A stretch of 31,029 bases of DNA, from the NCBI RefSeq assembly GCF_040289685.1, contig NZ_PSLQ01000041.1:1-31029 (forward strand), written 5' to 3'. This DNA is from Pyrinomonas sp040289685 (GTDB lineage Bacteria; Acidobacteriota; Blastocatellia; Pyrinomonadales; Pyrinomonadaceae). The notes below the pieces were generated by a model, which was given only the letters and a program-made list of their open reading frames with translations, did no database searches and had not been told where the DNA came from. The position numbers were made by a program, and so were the translations under genes. Positions within the stretch are counted from its first letter, which is position 1. The number at the start of each line of letters is the position of its first letter. Shown here one piece after another: positions 24,848-31,029 of this stretch.

Positions 24848-25720
24848 TCAGTCTCCTACATCGAAATCTTTTAAGTTCGGCGTCCAGAAGGTCTGGCCAG
24901 CGATGGCGGTGGGGGTCAATCCGAGAGTTGGAAGTTCTTCCACGGTGCGTCCCAAAAAGGTGAAGTGAGGCAGATCTTCCAACACGGTTTGAAACCAGCC
25001 GTGCTGCATCAGCGTATCTCGCACGCGCTGGTTTTGGAACTCGGCGAGGTCGAAGGCGAGCATCGCCAGATGTTGCGACGCGCCCGGCAGCGCGACCGAA
25101 CGCGTGATCGGTTTAGTGAAACATTTGCTGAAGAACAGACCGCGCGCTTCGCATTCGAGAACGCACGCGACCTGTTCGTGCAGGGCGAGCGCTTCGATGC
25201 GCGCCGCTTCTTCGGGCGTGAGGCGACCTTCGCTGACCCAGTGTTGCAGCGCGCGCGCGACGCGCGACCGCCACAGACGCGCTGTGTCCGCGTATGTGCG
25301 CCGCGAAGCTTCGATGCCGCCGCGAGGCGTGATCTCCAACCCTTCTTCATGCAGCGCGGCGCGAGCGCTGAGCAGCGCCTCCATCGCTGCTGGTTGCAAG
25401 GTGACGGGCACATCGCCGAACATCTCCGTTTGCCATCCGGCATGCCGTTGGAACGCTTCGACTTCGGCTTCATCGCTGAAGATCACGCAAGGCGGCACGG
25501 CGACCTCTTCGCAAGCGAGGTAGATCGCGCCGTATTCTTCCAACGCACGCCGCGCGACCGGATCGGCAGGTGGACACCCTTCGCGCAATTTCAACCCGCG
25601 ACGACCGAGAGCTTTTTCGATGGCGAGATAAAAGGGCGCGGCATCCATCTCGGCAAGATCGGCGCGAGAGCCTCGGTGTTCACCAGCGGATTTGTTCACA
25701 GCTTCCGTCACGAGCAGCAT
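24848..25720 (-). CDS. M15 (VanY-like) peptidase-fold protein with altered active-site residue
   Basis: The 290-residue protein resembles D-Ala-D-Ala carboxypeptidases of family M15 in its last 180 residues. A helix-strand part (about 113-150, AAMEALLSARAALHEEGLEI then SRRTYAD) matches the VanY substrate arginine region. PGASQHLAMLAFD follows (H217 and D224, the H-x6-D zinc ligands), and LEDLPHF supplies H252. In the family the residue three before this histidine is Glu; here it is Asp249, with Glu248 beside it. No clear signal peptide is visible. The start is uncertain: ATG 25720 or ATG 25648, both with weak ribosome sites. It heads a three-gene operon. Confidence 0.68.
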   Translation of the reverse strand: MLLVTEAVNKSAGEHRGSRADLAEMDAAPFYLAIEKALGRRGLKLREGCPPADPVARRALEEYGAIYLACEEVAVPPCVIFSDEAEVEAFQRHAGWQTEMFGDVPVTLQPAAMEALLSARAALHEEGLEITPRGGIEASRRTYADTARLWRSRVARALQHWVSEGRLTPEEAARIEALALHEQVACVLECEARGLFFSKCFTKPITRSVALPGASQHLAMLAFDLAEFQNQRVRDTLMQHGWFQTVLEDLPHFTFLGRTVEELPTLGLTPTAIAGQTFWTPNLKDFDVGD

Positions 25721-25822
25721 GATAGGAAGAGCGCGGGCTGAGGTCAATACAGCTATCGTCGGGTTACGAAACGCAGTCGCCTCCGTTGCCGAATTGGGCA
25801 AACGGCGAGAGAATCTCGAACC

Positions 25823-26194
25823 ATGGCTGATCGTTTGGAACTTTTTCAGCGGACGTTGGAGACCTACCGCAAGCACGGTTGGCAATTGCGCGAAGTTTTG
25901 GCGACGCCAGAGACGCGCGCCCTTTTGACCGAAGACCTCTTGGGCAGCGTTCCCGTGCGCGAGTTCGCGCTCGATGCCATGTGGTTTGCGCGGCGTGCGC
26001 GCGGTGGCGTCGAAGCGTGGGAGTTGCGCTTGGTTTCGGAAACCCCTTACGCGCTGTTTGAAGCCTTTCACGAAGACGACACGGAAGAGCAAAGGCGAGA
26101 GCGCAGGCGAGAACTGGAAAACGAACTGCGCGCGCGTTGTGCCGACAAAGGGACGCGCATGGAAGATAATGGACGCCGCTCGTCCCGGTCGTAG
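25823..26194 (+). CDS. Hypothetical small soluble protein
   Basis: This 123-residue frame begins MADRLELFQRTLETYRKHGW and ends in a highly charged helix (about 92-115, EEQRRERRRELENELRAR). Amino acid composition and G/C third positions look like a real gene, but I do not recognise a family. The ribosome site is weak (GAGAGAA). It is divergent from the M15-like operon and convergent with the flavoprotein gene. A minus-strand extension of the M15-like frame runs over it and is judged spurious. Confidence 0.6.
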   Translation: MADRLELFQRTLETYRKHGWQLREVLATPETRALLTEDLLGSVPVREFALDAMWFARRARGGVEAWELRLVSETPYALFEAFHEDDTEEQRRERRRELENELRARCADKGTRMEDNGRRSSRS

Positions 26195-26252
26195 CCCCGA
26201 TGCGAAGCTTTTAGGCGCGCGCACCAGAGGCGCTCGGCGAAGATCAAAGCCG

Positions 26253-27164
26253 CTAGACGCGAACGCGCGAGGCGATCACCTTTGCCGCTGTGGCCCCATC
26301 GCCGACGGCGCTGCTCACCGTCGGGGCGAGCGGATTGCTTACGTCGCCCACGGCGAAAACATCGCCGACGCTCGTTTCAAGCTCGCGGTTGACGCGGATG
26401 TAGCCGCGCGCGTCCGTGTCAAGCGCGGCGCGAAAGAGTTCCGAGTTCGGCTCGAATCCGATGCGGATCAAGACGGCATCCGCTTCAACGGATTGGCGTC
26501 TACCTTGACGTTCGATCTCCAATCCGGCGACTACGTCGTTGCCGTAGATGCGGCGCGGTTCGGCTTCGGTGAGCAGTTCGATGCCACTCTTTTCACGACG
26601 CAGGCGTTCGAGGAATTGGCGGCGCGCGCTCAGTTTGGACCGCCGATGCAAGATCGTAACGTGCGCGCCCACTGCCGCGAGCATGAGCGCGTTCTCCACC
26701 GCGCCGTCGCCGCCGCCGACGATGCAGACGCGCTTGCCTCGAAAAGATTCGAGATCAGCCGTTGCCGAAGCGAAGACGCCGCGCCCTTCGAATTCGTGCT
26801 CGCCCGGAATGCCGAGCCGACGGCGGCGAAGTCCGGTTGCGATGATGATGAAACGCGCGCGATGCGTCGCGCCATTTTCAAGCGCGACGCGTTTGCTCGC
26901 TAACTCGATGTTGCTGATGGGACTCGACGTGCGGATATCGAGTTGAAACTGGTTTGCGTGAGCGGCGAAAAGGTCGCGCAACTCGCGACCGTTCGCCGCG
27001 CGCACGCCAAGGTGATTGTGCACGGGATTGTTCACCCAAAGCAGTTGGCCGCCGATCTCGCCGCGGCGTTCGAAGACGACCGCTTCAAGACCGAGATCGG
27101 CGCACCAGAGAGCGGCTGAGAGTCCGGCTGGACCGGCTCCGAGAATGATCACTTCATGTTCCAT
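26253..27164 (-). CDS. Thioredoxin-reductase-like FAD/NAD(P) oxidoreductase without CxxC
   Basis: The 303-residue flavoprotein has the FAD motif GAGPAGLSAAL (9-19), the NAD(P) motif GGGDGAVENA (about 152-161) and FAVGDVSNPLAPTV near the end, matching thioredoxin reductase architecture. Where true thioredoxin reductases carry the CxxC redox pair it reads GVFASATADLESF, so it cannot reduce thioredoxin by that mechanism. It is closer to the ferredoxin/flavodoxin-NADP reductase type or to a bacillithiol-disulfide reductase-like enzyme; I cannot decide which. It is divergent from the glutaredoxin gene. Confidence 0.85.
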   Translation of the reverse strand: MEHEVIILGAGPAGLSAALWCADLGLEAVVFERRGEIGGQLLWVNNPVHNHLGVRAANGRELRDLFAAHANQFQLDIRTSSPISNIELASKRVALENGATHRARFIIIATGLRRRRLGIPGEHEFEGRGVFASATADLESFRGKRVCIVGGGDGAVENALMLAAVGAHVTILHRRSKLSARRQFLERLRREKSGIELLTEAEPRRIYGNDVVAGLEIERQGRRQSVEADAVLIRIGFEPNSELFRAALDTDARGYIRVNRELETSVGDVFAVGDVSNPLAPTVSSAVGDGATAAKVIASRVRV

Positions 27165-27189
27165 GCTCGATCTTGCGCTACTCCCTTTT

Positions 27190-27195
27190 TTGACA
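27190..27195 (+). promoter_or_regulatory. -35-like TTGACA before the glutaredoxin operon
   Basis: A perfect TTGACA follows a T-run in the divergent spacer. The best -10 candidate (TACCAT, 19 bases on) is poor, so this is only a partial promoter. Confidence 0.3.
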
Positions 27196-27218
27196 ACAAT
27201 CTCTGCTCTTCAATTACC

Positions 27219-27302
27219 ATGAATGGCAGCGAAAGCGCGAGCGCCGATGTGCAAACTGCGCTGGGCGCTGCTAAACTTAATGCTTCGATGGAAAGGAGGT
27301 GA
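27219..27302 (+). CDS. Possible 27-residue leader peptide
   Basis: A short frame from ATG 27219 to TGA 27302 uses G/C-ending codons like real genes here (MNGSESASADVQTALG...). Its stop codon lies inside the Shine-Dalgarno of the glutaredoxin gene. It has no clear ribosome site of its own. It could couple translation to the glutaredoxin, or be chance. Confidence 0.3.
   Translation: MNGSESASADVQTALGAAKLNASMERR
27293..27302 (+). promoter_or_regulatory. Perfect extended Shine-Dalgarno deciding a TTG start
   Basis: AAGGAGGTGA is the full complement of the usual 16S rRNA 3' end and stands six bases before TTG 27309. This settles the non-ATG start of the glutaredoxin gene. Confidence 0.85.
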
Positions 27303-27308
27303 AAGACG

Positions 27309-27530
27309 TTGGCGCTGGTCATCTACACCAAGCCGGGTTGTCCGTATTGCCAACAGGCGAAAGAGTATTACAATTCCAAGGGGATTGAGTTCATCGAGTA
27401 CGACGCGCAAAACGACCGCGCGCGCCGTGCCGAGATGCTGCGGTTTTCGGGCGGCGATCCGACTGTGCCGTGCATCGTGCAGGATGGCGTTTACGTCGGT
27501 TCCGGGTGGGGCAACCCGCCGCGCGGTTGA
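27309..27530 (+). CDS. Glutaredoxin
   Basis: The 73-residue protein is a minimal glutaredoxin: strand ALVIYTKPGC, the dithiol active site CPYC at about 12-15, the cis-proline motif DPTVPCIVQDG near residue 58 and a GSGW end. It would reduce protein or low-molecular-weight thiol disulfides. The start is TTG 27309, fixed by the perfect ribosome site. It is divergent from a CxxC-less flavoprotein and 63-129 bases before the kinase gene, so joint transcription with the kinase is possible. Confidence 0.9.
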   Translation: MALVIYTKPGCPYCQQAKEYYNSKGIEFIEYDAQNDRARRAEMLRFSGGDPTVPCIVQDGVYVGSGWGNPPRG

Positions 27531-27659
27531 ACGGTGCACGATTGAAGCCGACCGTGCGTCGGTTCGCAAAAGGCGCGACGATCTGCCAGCGCGATGAACC
27601 GCCCGAAGCGGAAGAGGCAGCGCTCCTCTCTCCTCGGAACGGAAGAGAAGAATGCGGCA

Positions 27660-30095
27660 ATGATCGGGCATAAGCTGCTCAACTATCAGATCACTGAAAA
27701 ACTGGGCTCAGGCGGGCAGGGCACCGTCTACAAGGCCATCGACACGCGCCTCAACAGACCCGTGGTCATCAAGGTGCTGGCGTCTGAATTGACGGCCAAT
27801 GCGGCCAGCCTCAAGCGCTTCGAGCGCGAGGCTCAACTCGCTTCGTCGCTGGACCACCCGAACATCTGCACCATCTACGGCTTGCATGAACTGAACGGCA
27901 CCCACTTCATCGTCATGCAGTACGTCGATGGGCGCAACGTGCGTGAACTGGTGGCGGGAAGACCGCTGGAATTAAGGAGCGCGCTATCGATCGCCATCCA
28001 AGTCGCCGACGCACTGGCTGCCGCCCATGCGCACGGCATCATCCACCGCGACATCAAAGCGGGCAACGTCATGGTCACTAAGACGGGACGCATCAAAGTG
28101 CTCGATTTCGGCTTGGCGAAGTTGCTCGACGAACGCGGTCAAAGCGCGCACGATGTGCATTTGACCGAAGTCGGCGTCCCCTACGGCACAGCGACTTACG
28201 CCGCACCGGAGCAGGCGCGCGGTCAGCCCTCGGATCATCGCGCCGATATCTTTTCCACCGGCGTGCTGCTTTACGAAATGTTGACCGGAACGTGGCCGTT
28301 TCGCGGCAAGACCAACGTCGAAGTGCGTTACGCCGTTCTGCACGACACGCCGCGGCCAATCGCGGAGTTTCGCACCGGACCAGTGCCGCCACGCCTGCAA
28401 CAGATCGTCGATCGCGCGCTGGCGAAAGACCCGCGCGACCGGTATCAAAGCATGGTCGAATTTCGCGACGACTTGCGCGCCGTCATGCGCGAACTCGGCG
28501 CTGGCGACCCGGTGGGCGAAAACGTGGACGGACTCGTTGCGCCGCGCCATGATGAATCGTCTTTGGGCGGCACACTCCGTCGGCTCTGGAAGCGTCTGAC
28601 CGGGCAAGAACCGGCGAACTTGGCAAGCTCGCCGCCGAGCGCGATGGGCCGGACTGCGGCCGCTCACAGCGAGGCGGTTAAAAGCGTCGCCATCCTTCCG
28701 TTTCGCAACTTGAGCAACGATCCATCGGTCAGCTTCTACGAGTTTTCGCTCGCCGATGCGGTCATCACCGAACTGGCGCGTTTGCGTTCGCTCGTCGTTC
28801 GACCCTCATCGCTCGTCGCCAAGTATCAAGGGCAAGCGCGCGATCCGCGCGAGGTCGGACGCGAACTGAGCGTTGACGCCGTGCTCGATGCCGGTTTCCT
28901 GCGCTCCGGTCAAAGGCTTCGTGTGACGGCGCAACTGCTCGACGTGGCGACGGGCGAGATCCTTTGGAGCGACCGCATAGATGCGACCGCAGACGATGTG
29001 ATCGCCGTGCAGGACCGCATCGCTGAACGCATCGTTGAGCGTTTGAGCATTGAGTTGAGCACCGACGAACAACTCGGTCTGCTGCAACGCGCCATGCCGA
29101 ACGCCGATGCCTACGAAGAGTATCTCAAAGGGCGCGATCGCTTGGGACGCTTCATTTACCACACGCTGGCGCGCGAAGATTCCGACGCCGCCATCGCCCA
29201 CTTCGAACGAGCCATCGAACTCGACCCGAAGTTCGCGCTCGCCTACAGCGGACTCGGTTCGGCCTACGCCAATCGCGTCATCAAAGGATCAGGCAATCCA
29301 GAGGATTACGCTCGCGCTGAAGAAGCTTTCATCCGCGCGCTCGAACTCGACCCCGGTCTGATCGAGGCGCGCATGCATATGATCTTCATCTACCTTTCGC
29401 GCGGCGAAAAAGAGAAGGCGCGCGCCGAGGCCGAACGCCTCGGTCACGAAGCCCCGAACGATGTCGGCGTTCACTTCGTTCGCGCGATGATTCATCGATT
29501 GGATGGCGAGTACGACGAAGCGCTTCGGGAATACGACCGCATGTTGCAGCTCAATCCGGCTGAGGCGGTGGTCGTCGCGTACAATCGCGCGCGCATCTTC
29601 ATGTATCAAGGGCGCTACAACGACGCGCTGCTGGCACTGGCGCAGGGGAGCGCCGTGGAACCGGACCATCCGTTGATTCGGACCTTTGCCGCACTGGTCC
29701 ACTACTACCGCGGTGAGTTGAAGCTCGCCGCCGATATGCTGCGCGAGGTGCTGTCGCGCCATCCGCAGATGCACGGGATCAAGCCGTTGTTCGCCATCGT
29801 TCTGAGCGCGCAAGGCGAGCACGATACAGCGCGCGCGCTTTTAACTGCGGAAGTGCTTGAAGCGGCACAGGCCGATTACGATGTCGCTTACTGGTTGGCT
29901 TCGGCCTACGCGCTCGAAGGCGAAAAGGATGAGGCTTTCGCGTGGTTCGAGCGCGCCGTCGATCTCGGCAACGAAAACCTCCTTTGGTTTCGCGCCGACC
30001 CGAATCTTGCACCGCTGCGCGCCGACCCGCGCTTTGAGCGGTTGATCACGCGCCTCGAGCGATCGCGGCAGCGCGCACGGGAGAGCGTCGGATGA
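27660..30095 (+). CDS. Ser/Thr kinase with TolB-like and TPR regions
   Basis: This 811-residue protein has a Hanks-type kinase domain (about 10-270): loop GSGGQGTVYKA, K38, HRDIKAGN (129-136), DFG (149-151) and TATYAAPEQARGQ. An uncharged linker follows, then a TolB/FlgO-like beta domain (about 340-470, SVAILPFRNLSNDP, then VGRELSVDAVLDAG and GEILWSDRIDA). Several TPR repeats (about 490-800, for example AIAHFERAIELDPKFALAYSGLG) end it. No transmembrane helix is evident, so it appears cytoplasmic. This kinase-TolB-TPR design is common in Acidobacteria. I chose ATG 27660 (MIGHKLLNYQI, the usual family start); the frame opens at 27594. Its stop overlaps the next start. Confidence 0.92.
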   Translation: MIGHKLLNYQITEKLGSGGQGTVYKAIDTRLNRPVVIKVLASELTANAASLKRFEREAQLASSLDHPNICTIYGLHELNGTHFIVMQYVDGRNVRELVAGRPLELRSALSIAIQVADALAAAHAHGIIHRDIKAGNVMVTKTGRIKVLDFGLAKLLDERGQSAHDVHLTEVGVPYGTATYAAPEQARGQPSDHRADIFSTGVLLYEMLTGTWPFRGKTNVEVRYAVLHDTPRPIAEFRTGPVPPRLQQIVDRALAKDPRDRYQSMVEFRDDLRAVMRELGAGDPVGENVDGLVAPRHDESSLGGTLRRLWKRLTGQEPANLASSPPSAMGRTAAAHSEAVKSVAILPFRNLSNDPSVSFYEFSLADAVITELARLRSLVVRPSSLVAKYQGQARDPREVGRELSVDAVLDAGFLRSGQRLRVTAQLLDVATGEILWSDRIDATADDVIAVQDRIAERIVERLSIELSTDEQLGLLQRAMPNADAYEEYLKGRDRLGRFIYHTLAREDSDAAIAHFERAIELDPKFALAYSGLGSAYANRVIKGSGNPEDYARAEEAFIRALELDPGLIEARMHMIFIYLSRGEKEKARAEAERLGHEAPNDVGVHFVRAMIHRLDGEYDEALREYDRMLQLNPAEAVVVAYNRARIFMYQGRYNDALLALAQGSAVEPDHPLIRTFAALVHYYRGELKLAADMLREVLSRHPQMHGIKPLFAIVLSAQGEHDTARALLTAEVLEAAQADYDVAYWLASAYALEGEKDEAFAWFERAVDLGNENLLWFRADPNLAPLRADPRFERLITRLERSRQRARESVG

Positions 30096-30871
30096 AGAGC
30101 TTCGTCATCGGCGACGTTCATGGACGCCGAAGCCAATTGCGTTGGTTGCTCGAAGCTTTGCCGCGCGACCCGCAGCGAGATGTGCTCGTTTTGCTTGGCG
30201 ATCTGATCGATCGCGGCGAGGATTCGCCCGGCGTCATCGGCGACATCATCGAGTTTCAAGGTCAAGCGCCGACCCGCGTCGTCGCTCTGCGCGGCAACCA
30301 CGAACAGATGCTGCTCGACTTCATCGAGCACGGCGATGCCACATGGTTGGCCAAAGGGATCGGCTCAGACAGGACATTCGAGCAATACACCGGGCACAAG
30401 CTTTCCGCCGTCGAAGACGCTCGCCGGTTGTTGTGCGAGAAGATGCCGCTGGACCACTTAGAATTTTTGCGCTCGCTTCCGCTCTATCACGAGGACGATT
30501 ACGCGATCTACGTGCATGCCGGTCTGGACCATGGCAAACACCCGCGGGAGACCGACTCGCGCACGCTGCTGTGGTCGCGCGATGCCGACTTTTTCAAGCA
30601 TTATCGCGGAAAGACCTGCGTCTTCGGCCACACGCCGACGTCGCTGCTGCCGTTGCTCGGACGGCTCGGGCGACATGGGATCTACGTCTTCAACAGCGCC
30701 ATAGGCATTGATACGGCTTATAACAGCGAAGCTCCGTTGAGTTGCCTGTCGCTTCCGGATTTCACCCTTTACCAAGTATCTCCGCGCGGCAAGCGCGAAG
30801 TTCATCATCTTCGACATTCTTTTGCGGATGCGTTGCGTTCCATCCTCGGCGGCTTCGCTTCGGATGTATGA
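30092..30871 (+). CDS. PPP-family serine/threonine phosphatase
   Basis: The 259-residue enzyme has the PPP signature set: GDVHG (7-11), GDLIDRG (36-42), RGNHE (67-71), VHAGL (141-145) and FGHTP (178-182). It would be a metal-dependent protein or diadenosine-polyphosphate phosphatase of the PrpA/ApaH-related group. The ATG overlaps the kinase stop (ATGA), so the two are translated as a coupled pair. That suggests it may remove phosphates placed by that kinase (inference from arrangement). Confidence 0.92.
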   Translation: MKSFVIGDVHGRRSQLRWLLEALPRDPQRDVLVLLGDLIDRGEDSPGVIGDIIEFQGQAPTRVVALRGNHEQMLLDFIEHGDATWLAKGIGSDRTFEQYTGHKLSAVEDARRLLCEKMPLDHLEFLRSLPLYHEDDYAIYVHAGLDHGKHPRETDSRTLLWSRDADFFKHYRGKTCVFGHTPTSLLPLLGRLGRHGIYVFNSAIGIDTAYNSEAPLSCLSLPDFTLYQVSPRGKREVHHLRHSFADALRSILGGFASDV

Positions 30872-30903
30872 ACCCGGACAGACACATGTGAGACTGCCTT
30901 AAA

Positions 30904-30938
30904 TGTGGGGACCACTCCGAGGAAAGGAGGTCCCCACA
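30904..30938 (+). promoter_or_regulatory. Hairpin overlapping the ribosome site of the last ORF
   Basis: TGTGGGGACC (30904-30913) pairs perfectly with GGTCCCCACA (30929-30938), 15-base loop. The Shine-Dalgarno AAAGGAGGT (30923-30931) runs from the loop into the second arm, so folding would partly hide it. It could alternatively be a terminal repeat of a mobile element. Confidence 0.55.
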
Positions 30939-30939
30939 G

Positions 30940-31029
30940 ATGCAGCTTACAACCGTCAGCCAAGAGGTGTGGAGGTCAGCGAAGCTACCTTGGGGCGCCC
31001 TTGGAGGTCAAGGTACGCTTCGCGTGACC
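30940..31029 (+). CDS. Start of an unidentified gene, cut by the window edge
   Basis: An open frame from ATG 30940 (30 codons, MQLTTVSQEVWRSAKLPWG...) continues past the right edge. AAAGGAGGT lies eight bases upstream. I cannot assign a family from 30 residues. GGAGGTC occurs three times in the last 105 bases and TACCTT/AAGGTA form an inverted pair within the frame. Confidence 0.5.
   Translation, partial: MQLTTVSQEVWRSAKLPWGALGGQGTLRVT

Noticed and set aside
25721..26224. N-terminal extension of the M15-like frame
   Set aside because: It would overlap the better-looking divergent gene at 25823 and has no family similarity.

Overview
This is a gene-dense chromosomal stretch, GC-rich with mostly G/C third codon positions. 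It holds 20 protein genes I consider well supported, one less certain 123-codon gene, and a 30-codon gene start cut by the right edge. The mix suggests an Acidobacteriota-type bacterium, perhaps the Blastocatellia group. The grounds are a giant Oar-like TonB receptor with a carboxypeptidase-regulatory domain, a FecR protein with an aromatic/proline-rich tail, a Ser/Thr kinase fused to TolB-like and TPR regions, and a fused branched-chain 2-oxoacid dehydrogenase E1. The lineage is inferred from family content, not from a marker gene. I see no tRNA, rRNA, CRISPR array or complete insertion sequence.

Left part (1-12.6 kb, mostly minus strand): a FecR-domain envelope protein; a TonB-dependent receptor with a clear intrinsic terminator and a consensus promoter about 430 bases upstream of its start; a sulfite-oxidase-like molybdoenzyme; a plus-strand DUF427 protein; a YkuE-like metallophosphoesterase; and an apparent operon of acyl-CoA dehydrogenase, TPR protein and fused E1 alpha/beta. 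That operon would oxidise branched-chain 2-oxoacids and the acyl-CoAs made from them.

Middle part (12.6-22 kb, mostly plus strand): a LPG-synthase-type flippase-like membrane protein, a GT39/PMT-type glycosyltransferase and a secreted 5'-nucleotidase, which together suggest envelope work. These are followed by a PAP2 phosphatase divergent from a beta-lactamase-fold exonuclease, and an SLC13/DASS permease with two RCK_C domains.

Right part (22-31 kb): a membrane-anchored Ser/Thr kinase; a tight three-gene operon (M15-peptidase-like protein, zinc-ribbon membrane protein, DUF2085 protein); a small hypothetical gene; a thioredoxin-reductase-like flavoprotein lacking the CxxC pair, divergent from a glutaredoxin; then a kinase-TolB-TPR protein whose stop codon overlaps the start of a PPP-family phosphatase. 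The window ends inside an unidentified ORF whose ribosome binding site partly sits in a hairpin.

The least explained material is intergenic. Short duplications (offsets about 50-74 bp) occur in three separate spacers, several strong hairpins lie near gene ends or starts, and the TonB receptor has a long leader that begins with a 10-bp stem.
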